NCBI RefSeq assembly: GCF_030440515.1
Contig: NZ_CP076543.1
Span: 5,280,501-5,344,500, forward strand
Source of the DNA: Streptomyces xanthophaeus
GTDB taxonomy: Bacteria; Actinomycetota; Actinomycetes; Streptomycetales; Streptomycetaceae
Length of the DNA: 64,000 nt
Direction of reading: 5' to 3'
The position numbers and the translations under genes were made by a program. Under the pieces are notes generated by a model that searched no databases, had not been told where the DNA came from, and saw nothing but the letters and a program-made list of their open reading frames with translations. This document shows positions 27,119 through 35,716 of the stretch, piece after piece (positions within the stretch are counted from its first letter, which is position 1; each line of letters opens with the position of its first letter).

Positions 27119-28402
27119 CTACGACGGCACCAGGTGGCGGGTGAACCAGTCGCGGGCCAGGCCGGCCACCTCGTCCAGGGCCCCCGGCTCCTCGAAGAGG
27201 TGGGTGGCCCCCGGGACGATCTCCAGCCGGTTCTCGCAGCGCAGCTCACGCTGGGCCCGGCGATTGAGGTCGAGCACCGTCGAGTCCCGGCCGCCCACGA
27301 TCAGCAGCGTGGGAGCCCGTACGGCGGCCAGCCGCGCACCGGCCAGGTCCGGCCGGCCACCGCGGGACACCACGGCGCCGATCTCCGCGCCCGCCTCCCC
27401 GGCCGCCCACAGCGCAGCCGACGCCCCGGTGCTCGCCCCGAACCAGCCCGTCGGGAGGGACTCGCGGCGGCGCAGCCAGGCGGTGGCGTCCGCGAGCCGC
27501 CCGGCCAGGGTCTCTATGTCGAAGACGTTGGCCCGGTCGGCCTCCTCGTCGGGCGTGAGCAGGTCGAGGAGGAGCGTGGCCAGGCCCGCCCGGTTGAGGT
27601 CCGCGGCCACCGACCGGTTGCGCGGGCTGTGGCGGCTGCTGCCGGAACCGTGCGCGAACACCACGACCGCCCCGGCGCCCTCCGGCAGGGCGAGGTCCCC
27701 GGTCAGGACGAGGCCACCGGCGTCCACCTCGACCTCGGCGGCCCGGACGGGCGGGCGGCCGACGGGGTCGGCCGCCGCCCGCGCCAGCAGGAAGACGACC
27801 TCCTCGTCGGAGGTCTGGGTGAAGTCCTGGTACCACTCGCCGACGGCACGGAAGGCGTGCGGTGTGGCCAGGCACACCACCTCGTCGGCCGCCGAGCCCA
27901 ACCGGGCGACCGCGTCCGGCGGGGCCACCGGAACGGCCAGCACCACGCGCGCCGCGCCCTGCGCCCGTACGACCTCGCACGCGGCGGCGGCCGTGGCCCC
28001 GGTCGCGATCCCGTCGTCCACGACGATCACGGTCCGGCCCTCCAGGGGCACCCGCGGCCGGTCCCCGCGGAACCTCGTGGCCCGCCGGGTGAGCTCCGCC
28101 TCCTCGGCGTGCTCGACCGCCTCGATGTCCTGCGGACCCAGGCGGCTGCCGCGGACGATGTCCTCGCTGATGACGCGTACGCCGCCCTCGCCGATGGCGC
28201 CGAAGCCCAGCTCACGGTGGTGGGGGACGCCGAGCTTGCGCACCACGATCACATCGAGCGGGGCGCCGAGCGCGCGGGCCACCCGGTAGGCGACCGGGAC
28301 TCCGCCGCGGGGCAGGCCCAGTACGACGGGATCTTCCCCCTTCAGGTGCCGGAGTGCCTCGGCGAGCTTCTCGCCGGCCTCCGCGCGATGGGTGAACAGC
28401 AC
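27119..28402 (-). CDS. Fusion: phosphoribosyltransferase plus alpha/beta hydrolase
   Basis: A 427-residue two-domain protein. Residues 1-215 are a type I phosphoribosyltransferase with the PRPP-binding motif TVIVVDDGIATGATA (about residues 124-138) and GLPRGGVPVA. Residues 220-427 are a dienelactone-hydrolase-like alpha/beta fold with VVFAHGSGSSRHS, the elbow GWFGASTGASAA and the C-terminal His in PGATHLFEEPG. The same fusion exists in mycobacteria, where it belongs to dormancy-linked genes, so stress-linked nucleotide or ester metabolism is possible. The GTG start is preceded by GGGGGTGAG. Confidence 0.85.
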   Translation of the reverse strand: MLFTHRAEAGEKLAEALRHLKGEDPVVLGLPRGGVPVAYRVARALGAPLDVIVVRKLGVPHHRELGFGAIGEGGVRVISEDIVRGSRLGPQDIEAVEHAEEAELTRRATRFRGDRPRVPLEGRTVIVVDDGIATGATAAAACEVVRAQGAARVVLAVPVAPPDAVARLGSAADEVVCLATPHAFRAVGEWYQDFTQTSDEEVVFLLARAAADPVGRPPVRAAEVEVDAGGLVLTGDLALPEGAGAVVVFAHGSGSSRHSPRNRSVAADLNRAGLATLLLDLLTPDEEADRANVFDIETLAGRLADATAWLRRRESLPTGWFGASTGASAALWAAGEAGAEIGAVVSRGGRPDLAGARLAAVRAPTLLIVGGRDSTVLDLNRRAQRELRCENRLEIVPGATHLFEEPGALDEVAGLARDWFTRHLVPS

Positions 28403-28500
28403 GATGGCTCACCCCCAACCCAGGGGAGACGGAAACCACGTACCCACTCCTTCGACGCAACCGCATCCCCGGCCTTCCCGCAAGTCGGTCGGGGTACGGA

Positions 28501-28560
28501 GGCCGGGACGTGGTCGGGACGTGCGCCGGGATGCGGCCGGGACGCGGCCGGGACGCGGCC
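28501..28560. repeat. Imperfect 11-bp tandem repeats
   Basis: Five near copies of GGCCGGGACGY with 11-12 base period. They run into the end of the decayed reading frame at 28560-28900 and may have arisen by slippage. Confidence 0.6.
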
Positions 28561-28900
28561 GAAGAGCCGGCCCGCCAGGTCGATGCCCACGACCGTGCCC
28601 CCGTCGTCCCGGCCGAACAGGCCGCGCTGCCCCGTCAGCCCGCCCTCCGTGACGATGTACTCGTCGCCGGCGATGTCCAGGTTCATGGCGTCGATGGCGT
28701 AGCGGCCCGCGACCGCGGTGTCCGGCGAACTCGTGGCGGAGCGGGGCGAGATGGATGCGCGGCGGCTCGGGCTAGGGGTCGCGGAGCGCGCGTCCGCAGA
28801 TCGGCCGGTCGCCCGAACCGGTGCGCGTCGGCGTCCACGTCCATGTCCACGTCCTCGGCGCGGAGCGGCAGCTGGTGGCCCGCTGCGGCCTCGAACGGGC
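28560..28900 (-). pseudogene. Possible remnant of a decayed protein gene
   Basis: Between the fusion gene and the TetR gene lie 680 bases with no intact gene. The minus strand encodes a convincing protein-like stretch (GRYAIDAMNLDIAGDEYIVT and GLFGRDDGGTVVGIDLAGRL, about 28570-28720), reminiscent of the C-terminal beta domain of serine hydrolases. A further plausible piece (LPLRAEDVDMDVDADAH) lies upstream in another frame, suggesting a frameshift. No start codon with ribosome site joins them, and the 3' end dissolves into the tandem repeats. I cannot name the parent gene. Confidence 0.35.
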
Positions 28901-28978
28901 CGAACGGAGCGACGTGCCGCCGGGGTCCCTCCGGCCGAGGTGGGGCGCCCAGCCCACCCCCGTGGGACTTGGCGCGTT

Positions 28979-29022
28979 TGAACTGTACAGGTCGGTTCAT
29001 ATGAACTCAACTGATCAGTTCA
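28979..29022. promoter_or_regulatory. Large nested operator upstream of the TetR gene
   Basis: A 44-bp dyad centred at 29000/29001. The core GTTCATATGAAC is perfect over 12 bp, the outer arms TGAACTG and CAGTTCA pair perfectly, and 17 of 22 positions match overall. Embedded in the right arm is AACTGATCAGTT, itself a perfect palindrome. TTGAAC at 28978 and TATGAA at 29000 could be the -35/-10 of the regulator gene 90 bases downstream, so autorepression is likely. Confidence 0.7.
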
Positions 29023-29089
29023 GGGGCTGCTAGGCTGGCGCCCGACCGGTGGGGGACGGGTCGAGAATGCGAAGGCGGGCGGAGCGGTG

Positions 29090-29737
29090 ATGGAAGAGAC
29101 CCCGCGGGTACCGACGGGCGACCGGGCCGCCCGCAAGCGGCTGGCGATCGTCAGGGCCGCGCGAACGGCCTTCGTGCGGGACGGCTTCAAGGTCGGCATG
29201 GACACCATCGCCGCGGAGGCCGGAGTCTCCAAGGTGACCGTCTACAACCACTTCGGGAACAAGGACGCGCTCTTCCTGGCCGTCATCGGGGACGCCCTCG
29301 AAGAGGCCCTGGGTGCGGCCGTCGAAGGCACCGCCGCCCGCCTGGAGGACATCGACGACCTCCGCACCGCGCTGGTGTGGACCGCCGAGGCCTGGGTGAA
29401 GGGCATGATCCGGCCCGACGTGATGGCGCTGCGCCACCTGGTGGTCAACGAGACCGTCCGCTTCCCCGAACTGGGCCTGGCCTGGAAGCGGAGCGGCCCC
29501 GACCGGGTCCGTCCGGCCCTGCTCGACACCTTCGAGCGGCTCATCGCGGAGGGCCGCCTCGACATGCCGGACGTCGAGGTCGCCATCATCCAGTTCTACT
29601 CACTGGTGCTCTACCCGCACCTGATCCACAGCGCCTACGGCGTGGGCCTGCCCCAGGAGACCACCACAGCCTTGAGCGAGACCGGGGTGGACATGTTCCT
29701 GACGTACTACAAGTACCGCCCGGCGCGGGACATCTAG
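29090..29737 (+). CDS. TetR-family transcriptional regulator
   Basis: A 215-residue regulator with an N-terminal TetR domain (GMDTIAAEAGVSKVTVYNHF, residues about 42-62) and a C-terminal domain of the TetR_C type. ATG at 29090 has GGAG 5 bases before it; GTG at 29087 is equally possible. Its probable operator is the 44-bp dyad just upstream. No partner gene lies downstream, because a terminator and tRNA follow. The target could be itself or a distant gene. Confidence 0.9.
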   Translation: MEETPRVPTGDRAARKRLAIVRAARTAFVRDGFKVGMDTIAAEAGVSKVTVYNHFGNKDALFLAVIGDALEEALGAAVEGTAARLEDIDDLRTALVWTAEAWVKGMIRPDVMALRHLVVNETVRFPELGLAWKRSGPDRVRPALLDTFERLIAEGRLDMPDVEVAIIQFYSLVLYPHLIHSAYGVGLPQETTTALSETGVDMFLTYYKYRPARDI

Positions 29738-29786
29738 GGCGAGTTGCCGTGCTCCGGGGCGGGTCCGGCGGAGCCGACGCGCACGA

Positions 29787-29810
29787 AAGCCCTCCCCGGA
29801 GGGAGGGCTT
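29787..29810 (-). terminator. Terminator between TetR gene and tRNA-Arg
   Basis: AAGCCCTCC (29787-29795) pairs perfectly with 29802-29810 over a 6-base loop. On the minus strand it lies 19 bases beyond the tRNA and is followed by TTTCG, so it mainly serves the tRNA; it can also stop the convergent TetR transcript. Confidence 0.75.
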
Positions 29811-29828
29811 GAGGTGGGACGTGAGGAG

Positions 29829-29901
29829 TGCCCCCGGCAGGACTCGAACCTGCGGCCAAGTGCTTAGAAGGCACCTGCTCTATCCACTGAGCTACGGGGG
29901 C
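29829..29901 (-). tRNA. tRNA-Arg (anticodon TCT)
   Basis: A 73-base cloverleaf. Acceptor arms GCCCCCG and CGGGGGC pair, D-arm GCTC/GAGC, anticodon loop CTTCTAA with TCT, and T-arm with GGTTCGAGTCC. CCA is not encoded. It reads the rare AGA codon (and AGG by wobble). Confidence 0.96.
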
Positions 29902-30224
29902 CGGAAGGCGGCCTTGGTGGGCCTGGAGCCCCCGGTGGGGGTGGGGCTGAGGTCCGTGCCGGGTCAAGGATAGGGCTCCGGTCGCCTTGTCCCGGTTGCT
30001 TCACCCGCGAGCCACGATGTGGAGGTTCGGTGAAGCGGTCCCGATAATCGCAGGCAGGTGCGATTCTCGCATCGCTTTTGCGCCGCGGCGCCCCTGGTGT
30101 TGTGCACTCGTTATGCCTGCGCCCCACTCGTCCGTCGTGCCCAGAATGTCCCACTGGAGTCGCGGTCGGCGCGCAGAGGACGTATAAGCTTCAAAAATGG
30201 TCCCAAATTGGGCATTCTTCGCAT
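29902..30224. other. Gap between tRNA-Arg and dynA
   Basis: 323 bases with no gene. It should hold the tRNA promoter (minus strand) and the dynA promoter (plus strand). TATAAG at 30184 is a possible -10 for dynA, about 40 bases before its start. A short dyad CCCAAATTGGG at 30202-30212 lies just after it. Confidence 0.4.
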
Positions 30225-31850
30225 GTGGTGACCTTGGATGTTCGGCCTCAGCTGCTCGATGCCCTGTCCGCCCTGCGCGACCGGGTCGCGTCCGTGCGTC
30301 TGCCGCTGCCCCTGCCCGGCGCTCCGCGCGCCCGCCAGACCAGAGCCGAGCTGCTCGCGCAGCTCGACGACTACCTCGTCCCCCGGCTGAAGGCGCCCGA
30401 GGCGCCGATGCTCGCCGTCGTCGGCGGGTCCACCGGGGCCGGTAAGTCCACCCTCGTCAACTCCCTCGTCGGCCGACAGGTCAGCGAAGCCGGGGTGCTG
30501 CGCCCGACCACGCGCACACCGGTGCTCGTCTGCCATCCGGATGACCACCACTGGTTCGCCGGCATGCGCGTACTGCCCGACCTGATGCGGGTCTGGGTGC
30601 CGCACGGCGAGGAGGAGGTGCCCCCCGCCGCCAGACCCCGGGCCCGCGACCGCGGACCGGCCGACACCCACGCGACCCGCGAGATGCGGATCGAGACCGT
30701 TTCCAGCCTGCCGCGCGGGCTCGCCATCCTCGACGCCCCCGACATCGACTCCCTGGTGGTCGAGAACCGGACGCTGGCCGCCCAACTCATCTGCGCCGCC
30801 GACGTCTGGGTGATGGTCACCACCGCCTCGCGGTACGCCGACGCCGTCCCCTGGCACCTGCTGCGCACCGCCAAGCAGTACAGGGCCACCCTCATCACCG
30901 TCCTCGACCGGGTTCCGCACCAGGTGCTCGCCGAGGTCTCGCGGCAGTACGGGGCCCTGCTCACCAAGGCCGGGCTGGGCGACGTACCGCGGTTCACCGT
31001 CCCGGAGCTGCCCGAATCCACCGGCGGGGGCGGGCTGCTGCCGGCCAGTGCCGTCGCCCCGCTGTTCGCCTGGCTCGCCCACCACGCGCAGGACCCGGCC
31101 GCCCGGCAGTACGCCGTCGGGCGCACCGCGCTCGGCGCGCTGGACTCCCTCAAGCGCCGGATGCCGGAGCTCGCCTCCGCCGTCGCCGCCCAGCACGCCG
31201 CCGCGGTACGGCTGACCTCGGCCGTCGAGGACGCGTACAAACGGGAGGGCAAGCGGGTCCGGGGCCGCCTCGACCACGGCGCCGTACTGGCCGGGGACGC
31301 GCTGACCCGGTGGCGCGGCTACCCGCTCGACACGAGCGCCGACGAACTGCTCGACTCGCTCGCCGAATCACTCGCCGCGCTCCTCCAGTGCGCCGTCGCC
31401 GCCGCCGACGAGCGCATCGCCGAGGCCTGGCGGCGCGAGCCGGCCGCCGGCGCGGTCTCGCTGCCCGCGCCCGACCGGGAGGCGGGAGAGCGCATCGGCA
31501 TGGCCGTACGCCGCTGGCGGCGGGTCCTGGAGGAACTCGCCGAGGAGGAGGTGGCCAAGAGCGACCGGCAGCCCGCACCCGACCCCGACGGCGTGGCCGC
31601 CCTGCTCGTCGCCGCCCTCCTCGGCGGCAAACGGGCCCGGCCCGCAGGGGAGAAGCTCGCCGAACGGATCGGCGCGCAGGCCGCCCTGCGGCTGCGCGAC
31701 CGGGGCGGGGAACTGGTCGGCGACCACCTCGACCAGGTGCTGCGTGCCGAACGCGACCGCCGGCTCGCCCCGCTGGAGGCGCTCGAAGTGACCCCGGAAC
31801 CACAGGCCGAGCTGATTGCCGCGCTGTCCGTACTGCAGAAGGAGAGGTGA
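30225..31850 (+). CDS. dynA: Dynamin-like GTPase, DynA type
   Basis: A 541-residue P-loop GTPase. G1 is [10 protein letters not shown] (residues 67-76), a switch-region Thr-rich segment RPTTRTP follows, G3 is LDAPDIDS and a G4-like region is VLDRVPH. The C-terminal half is helical. In Streptomyces, DynA and DynB are a neighbouring pair of dynamin-like proteins that steady FtsZ rings during sporulation septation; this pair sits next to an SsbB gene as I recall for the dyn locus. The GTG start at 30225 lacks a clear ribosome site. The next gene begins 4 bases after the stop. Confidence 0.78.
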   Translation: MVTLDVRPQLLDALSALRDRVASVRLPLPLPGAPRARQTRAELLAQLDDYLVPRLKAPEAPMLAVVGGSTGAGKSTLVNSLVGRQVSEAGVLRPTTRTPVLVCHPDDHHWFAGMRVLPDLMRVWVPHGEEEVPPAARPRARDRGPADTHATREMRIETVSSLPRGLAILDAPDIDSLVVENRTLAAQLICAADVWVMVTTASRYADAVPWHLLRTAKQYRATLITVLDRVPHQVLAEVSRQYGALLTKAGLGDVPRFTVPELPESTGGGGLLPASAVAPLFAWLAHHAQDPAARQYAVGRTALGALDSLKRRMPELASAVAAQHAAAVRLTSAVEDAYKREGKRVRGRLDHGAVLAGDALTRWRGYPLDTSADELLDSLAESLAALLQCAVAAADERIAEAWRREPAAGAVSLPAPDREAGERIGMAVRRWRRVLEELAEEEVAKSDRQPAPDPDGVAALLVAALLGGKRARPAGEKLAERIGAQAALRLRDRGGELVGDHLDQVLRAERDRRLAPLEALEVTPEPQAELIAALSVLQKER

Positions 31851-31854
31851 CGCG

Positions 31855-33708
31855 GTGACCGCCCTGACCGACCGCACCGACGACCGCTGGGACGACGGAC
31901 TCATCGCGCGCTCGCGCCCCCGGGCCGTGGACGGGAACGAGGACGGGGAGGGGGACGACGGGTACGAGGGCGACGAGGGCGACGAGGCCCTTGTACGGGC
32001 CGTCTCCGGCGCGGGCAGTGACGGCGGCAAGTCGACCGCGCCCCCGCTCAGTCCCGAGGGGCAGGCCCTGCGGCTGCGCCTCGACGCGCTGCGCCAGCTG
32101 GTCGGCCTGTCCCGGACCAGGCTCGACGGAAAGACCCTCGCCGAGGCCGGGCGGGTGCTGGACGAGGCGGCCGCGCGCCGTGGGCTGTCGCCGCAGCACA
32201 CGGTCGTCGCGATCGCCGGAGCCACCGGAAGTGGCAAGTCCACTCTCTTCAATTCACTCGCCGGTGTGCAGATCTCCGAGATGGGGCTGCGCCGCCCGAC
32301 CACCGCCGCGCCCATCGCGTGCAGCTGGTCGGACGGAGCCGCCGGACTGCTGGACCGGCTGGAGATCCCGGGGCGGCTGCGGCGCCGGCCCCGCGAGACC
32401 TCGGAGGCGGAGGCGCTGCGCGGGATGGTCCTCGTCGACCTGCCCGACCTGGACTCGGCGGTCGGCGCGCACCGGGACCACGTGGACCGGGTGCTGGCGC
32501 TGGTCGACGCCGTGGTGTGGGTGGTGGATCCGGAGAAGTACGCGGACGCCGTGCTGCACGAGCGCTACCTGCGGCCGCTCGCCGGGCACGCGGAGGTGAC
32601 CTTCGTCGTCCTGAACCAGGTGGACCGGCTGCCCGGGGAGGCCGCCGACCTCGTACTGGACGACCTGCGCCGGCTCCTCGACGACGACGGCATCGCCCTC
32701 GGCGAGCACGGTGAGCCCGGCGCCACCGTCCTCGGGCTGTCCGCGCTCACCGGTGAGGGCGTCGGGGAACTGCGCGAGCTCCTCGGACAGTTCACCCAGG
32801 AGAAGGGCGCGGCCACCCGGCGCATCTCCGCCGACGTCGACCGCGCGGCCGTGCGTCTGCGACCGCTGTACGTGGCCGACGGGCACCCCGGGCCGGAGAT
32901 CGGGGAGGCGGCGCGCGCCGAGTTCGAGGACCGGCTCGCCGAGGCGGTCGGGGCCTACGCGGCCGGGCTCGCCGCCGAGCGCGCGTGGCGGCGCAATGCC
33001 GGGAAGGCGTGCGGGACGCCGTGGCTGCGGCTGTGGCGCTGGTACGAGGGCCGCCGGGCACCCCGCACCCTGGCGGGTCTGGCCGCCCTCGCGGCGATCG
33101 GCGGGCGCGGCCCGGCGGTCCCCGAGGCCCCGGTCGAGGAGGAGGTGACCGCGCGTCAGCGGGTGGAGCAGGCGGTACGGGCGGTCGCCGACGAGGCGGT
33201 GTCCGGACTGCCCGACCCGTGGGCGCAGGCGGTCCGTGAGACCGCGGTGCGCGGCGCGGAGCGGCTGCCGGAGGCGCTGGACGAGATCGCGGTGACCCTC
33301 GGGGCGGCGGTCGCGGTGCCGAGCGTCAAACCGCCGCGGCCCAGGTGGTGGCCGGCGGCGGTGCTCGCCCAGGCGGCCATGACCCTGCTGCAGATCTACG
33401 GCGGGCTGTGGCTGGTCGGGCAGATCGTCGGGGTGCTGGAGCCGAGGCTGCTGCCGCCGGTGCTGCTGATGGTGGCGGGCATCATCGGCGGCCCGCTCGT
33501 GGAATGGTCCTGCTCGATCGCGGCCCGGGGGCCGGCGCGCAGGTACGGGCAGGACGCCGAGCGCAGACTGCGGCAGGCGGCGGCCGGGTGCGGCCGGGCC
33601 CGGGTGCTGGAGCCGGTGGCGGCGGAGCTGCTGCGCTACCGGGAGGTGCGGGAGCAGTACGCCACGGTGGCCGCAGGGGGGAGCCGGTTGTCCACAACCC
33701 GGCAGTAA
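31855..33708 (+). CDS. dynB: Dynamin-like GTPase with membrane helices, DynB type
   Basis: A 617-residue GTPase. After an acidic N-terminal tail (DGNEDGEGDDGYEGDEGDE), G1 is AGATGSGKST (residues 121-130), RRPTTAAP forms the switch, G3 is VDLPDLDS and G4-like is NQVDRLP. Two membrane helices lie close together near residues 495-550 (WWPAAVLAQAAMTLLQIYGG and LLPPVLLMVAGIIGG), as expected for membrane insertion at a septum. GGAGAGG precedes the GTG. Coupled to dynA by a 4-base gap. Confidence 0.78.
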   Translation: MTALTDRTDDRWDDGLIARSRPRAVDGNEDGEGDDGYEGDEGDEALVRAVSGAGSDGGKSTAPPLSPEGQALRLRLDALRQLVGLSRTRLDGKTLAEAGRVLDEAAARRGLSPQHTVVAIAGATGSGKSTLFNSLAGVQISEMGLRRPTTAAPIACSWSDGAAGLLDRLEIPGRLRRRPRETSEAEALRGMVLVDLPDLDSAVGAHRDHVDRVLALVDAVVWVVDPEKYADAVLHERYLRPLAGHAEVTFVVLNQVDRLPGEAADLVLDDLRRLLDDDGIALGEHGEPGATVLGLSALTGEGVGELRELLGQFTQEKGAATRRISADVDRAAVRLRPLYVADGHPGPEIGEAARAEFEDRLAEAVGAYAAGLAAERAWRRNAGKACGTPWLRLWRWYEGRRAPRTLAGLAALAAIGGRGPAVPEAPVEEEVTARQRVEQAVRAVADEAVSGLPDPWAQAVRETAVRGAERLPEALDEIAVTLGAAVAVPSVKPPRPRWWPAAVLAQAAMTLLQIYGGLWLVGQIVGVLEPRLLPPVLLMVAGIIGGPLVEWSCSIAARGPARRYGQDAERRLRQAAAGCGRARVLEPVAAELLRYREVREQYATVAAGGSRLSTTRQ

Positions 33709-33757
33709 TCCACAGGCCGGAGCGGGGACCGGCGGCCTGCCCCAGCATGGTTCGTAC

Positions 33758-33783
33758 CCGTACGGCTGGTCCGTACGGCTGGT
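33758..33783. repeat. Tandem 13-bp repeats before ssbB
   Basis: CCGTACGGCTGGT occurs twice head to tail, followed by CCGTAC and CCGTACGG within 25 bases. The clustered palindromic CCGTACGG sites lie 45-70 bases before the ssbB start, in its likely promoter. Confidence 0.6.
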
Positions 33784-33829
33784 CCGTACAGATCCGTACG
33801 GACCGGAACCACGGGGGAGGGCGAGCGGG

Positions 33830-34237
33830 ATGTACGACACCCAGGTGACGCTGGTGGGCTATGTGGCGACGCAGATCGACTACAAGGAGACGGCGAACGG
33901 TCCGGCGGCGCGGTTCCGTTTCGCCGTGACGCCGAGGTACTTCGACCGGCGCAAGGACGCCTGGACGGACGGGACCACCAGCTTCTACACGGTGTGGGCG
34001 CGCCGGACGCTCGCCGTGAACCTTGCCGGTTCCGTGTCCGTCGGCGAGCCGCTGGTGGTGCACGGAAGGCTGCGCGTGCGGGAGGACCCGCCCGACGGAG
34101 AGGGCAACCGGTGGTTCTCCGCGGAGATCGACGCGACGGCCATCGGTCATGACCTGAATCGTGGTACCGCCGCCTTCCGGCGCGTGGTACGGACGGAGAC
34201 ACCGCTGATGGACACTCAGAAGGCGGCGGTGGTCTGA
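33830..34237 (+). CDS. ssbB: Single-stranded DNA-binding protein, SsbB type
   Basis: A 135-residue OB-fold protein (VTLVGYVATQIDYKE, FRFAVTPRYFDR, FYTVWARRTLAVN). It lacks the acidic, DDDIPF-like tail of the main SsbA. In S. coelicolor the tail-less SsbB is needed for proper chromosome segregation in spores, which fits the neighbouring dynamin-like genes. GGGAGGGCGAGCGG precedes the ATG. Confidence 0.85.
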   Translation: MYDTQVTLVGYVATQIDYKETANGPAARFRFAVTPRYFDRRKDAWTDGTTSFYTVWARRTLAVNLAGSVSVGEPLVVHGRLRVREDPPDGEGNRWFSAEIDATAIGHDLNRGTAAFRRVVRTETPLMDTQKAAVV

Positions 34238-34305
34238 GTGTTCGAGACGGATAGGATTCCCCGGTACTCACGGGCACCTGGGTCTTTGGCCCGAAGGGGA
34301 AGACT

Positions 34306-35604
34306 GTGTCGATTGCCGTTCCCGCATCCTCCGCTCCTGATCCCACTCCTGCGTCTGCGTCTGCGTCTGCGCCTGTTCCAGCTCCTGCTCCTGCCCCGGT
34401 TCCTCTCGAACCTCCCGCCGCGGTACGGGGCTCCGCGCGCCGGCCGCTGGCGGTGGCCCTGCTGGCCGCGGCCCTCGCCACCGCGCCCGCGGCGCGGGCG
34501 GCCGCCGACTCCGGCCCGGTGGCGCCCAGGTCACCCGAGGGTGCGAGCGCCGTGCTGGACGGGCTGAAGACGTTCGGGCAGGCGGTCCTGCGGTCCGGGG
34601 ACGGCTCGGTCCGGCAGATCCCGGCCGGGCTCTACGAGATGCGGGTCGACGGCGGCGGGATGCTCCAGACGTACGGGGTCGGGGTGACGGGCAACGCCCA
34701 GCCCCAGGCCCGGTACACCGAGAGCGGCTGGAGCGGCAGCCCGCTCGCCGGGAACCGGGAGGCGGGCCGGATCCGCTGGGTCCTGGAGCACTCCTACCCG
34801 CAGCACAACGACCTGGCCGGGCTCGCCAAGGCGGCCGGGGCCGGGGCGCTCACGGCGCAGAGCGCGGCCGCCGGGACCCAGGTGGCGATCTGGCGGCTGG
34901 CGGAGGGGGCGCAGGTCGAGGCTGCGGACCCGGCGGCGGAGAAGCTGGCCGACTACCTGCAGCGGGCCGCCGGGCAGCTGCCGGAGCCACCGGCCTCGCT
35001 CGGGCTGGACCCGGGCGACGTGTCGGGGGCCGTGGGCACCCGCCTCGGCCCGGTGACCGTGCGGACCGGGGCGCCGAGCGTGTCGGTCATCCCGGACGCG
35101 GCGGCCGTCGCGATGGGGGTGCGGGTGGTGGACGCCGAGGGGCAGCCGCTGACCACCGCCGTCAACGGCAGCCGGCTGTACTTCGAGGTGCCCGCGGGCA
35201 CCCCCGACGGGACGGCCTCCGTCACCGTCCAGGGCGCCACCAAGGTGCCGGTCGGGCGGGTCTTCACCGGCGAGCTGCCGGCCCACGCCCAGATCGTGGC
35301 CGGCTCCAGCGAGTCCGCGGCCGCCGCCACGGCCACGGCGGTCTGGCCGCAGCCCCCGGTCCCGGCGGCGGGAGACACCTCGGGCGATGCCCCGGGGGCC
35401 GGTTCCGGCTCGGCGGCCGAGGTGCTGGGCGAGCGGTCCGCGGCCCTCGCGACGGCCTCCCCGGACGACGAGCGGCTGGCGATCAGCGGCAGCTCGGCGG
35501 CCACCCCGGTCATCGCCTCCCTGGCGGTGGGCCTGGTGGTCCTGGGCGGCCTGGTGGTCCTGCTGCTCCGCAAGCGCCCGCTGGACGAGGAGGACACCCC
35601 CTGA
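34306..35604 (+). CDS. Thioester-domain surface protein lacking its cysteine
   Basis: A 432-residue exported protein. After an unusually long n-region (residues 1-46, Pro/Ala-rich) comes a signal core. Residues about 85-225 match actinobacterial Cys-Gln thioester domains (SGWSGSPLAGN, RIRWVLEHSYPQ, GTQVAIWRLAEG). The thioester Gln at 192 is present, but the Cys expected near residue 124 is Gly (QTYGVGVTGN), and the whole protein has no Cys. An Ig-like region follows, and a C-terminal helix ends in RKR. The expected sortase motif LAxTG reads LAISG (391-395). It is probably a membrane-anchored relative that no longer bonds covalently. Confidence 0.82.
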   Translation: MSIAVPASSAPDPTPASASASAPVPAPAPAPVPLEPPAAVRGSARRPLAVALLAAALATAPAARAAADSGPVAPRSPEGASAVLDGLKTFGQAVLRSGDGSVRQIPAGLYEMRVDGGGMLQTYGVGVTGNAQPQARYTESGWSGSPLAGNREAGRIRWVLEHSYPQHNDLAGLAKAAGAGALTAQSAAAGTQVAIWRLAEGAQVEAADPAAEKLADYLQRAAGQLPEPPASLGLDPGDVSGAVGTRLGPVTVRTGAPSVSVIPDAAAVAMGVRVVDAEGQPLTTAVNGSRLYFEVPAGTPDGTASVTVQGATKVPVGRVFTGELPAHAQIVAGSSESAAAATATAVWPQPPVPAAGDTSGDAPGAGSGSAAEVLGERSAALATASPDDERLAISGSSAATPVIASLAVGLVVLGGLVVLLLRKRPLDEEDTP

Positions 35605-35716
35605 GGTCCTGCCGGGTGACCTGACGGGTGGGCTTCGCGGCCCGACCGGATGGGTCCGATGGGCCGGGTGGCCGCGCGGGCCGGTTCGGATCCGCCGCCC
35701 GGGGTAAGGGCAGAAG

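Noticed and set aside
29829..29901. tRNA-Arg as an integration site for a mobile element
   Set aside because: There is no integrase gene and I noticed no duplicated tRNA end in the window; flanking genes appear to be core genes.
33758..33810. CCGTACGG cluster as a CRISPR or replication iteron array
   Set aside because: Only two full direct repeats, no spacers and no replication gene; it is more likely promoter architecture for ssbB.
34306..34440. A later start for the thioester-like protein to shorten its long N-terminus
   Set aside because: The GTG at 34306 has a good AAGGGG site; no better start with ribosome site lies before the signal core.
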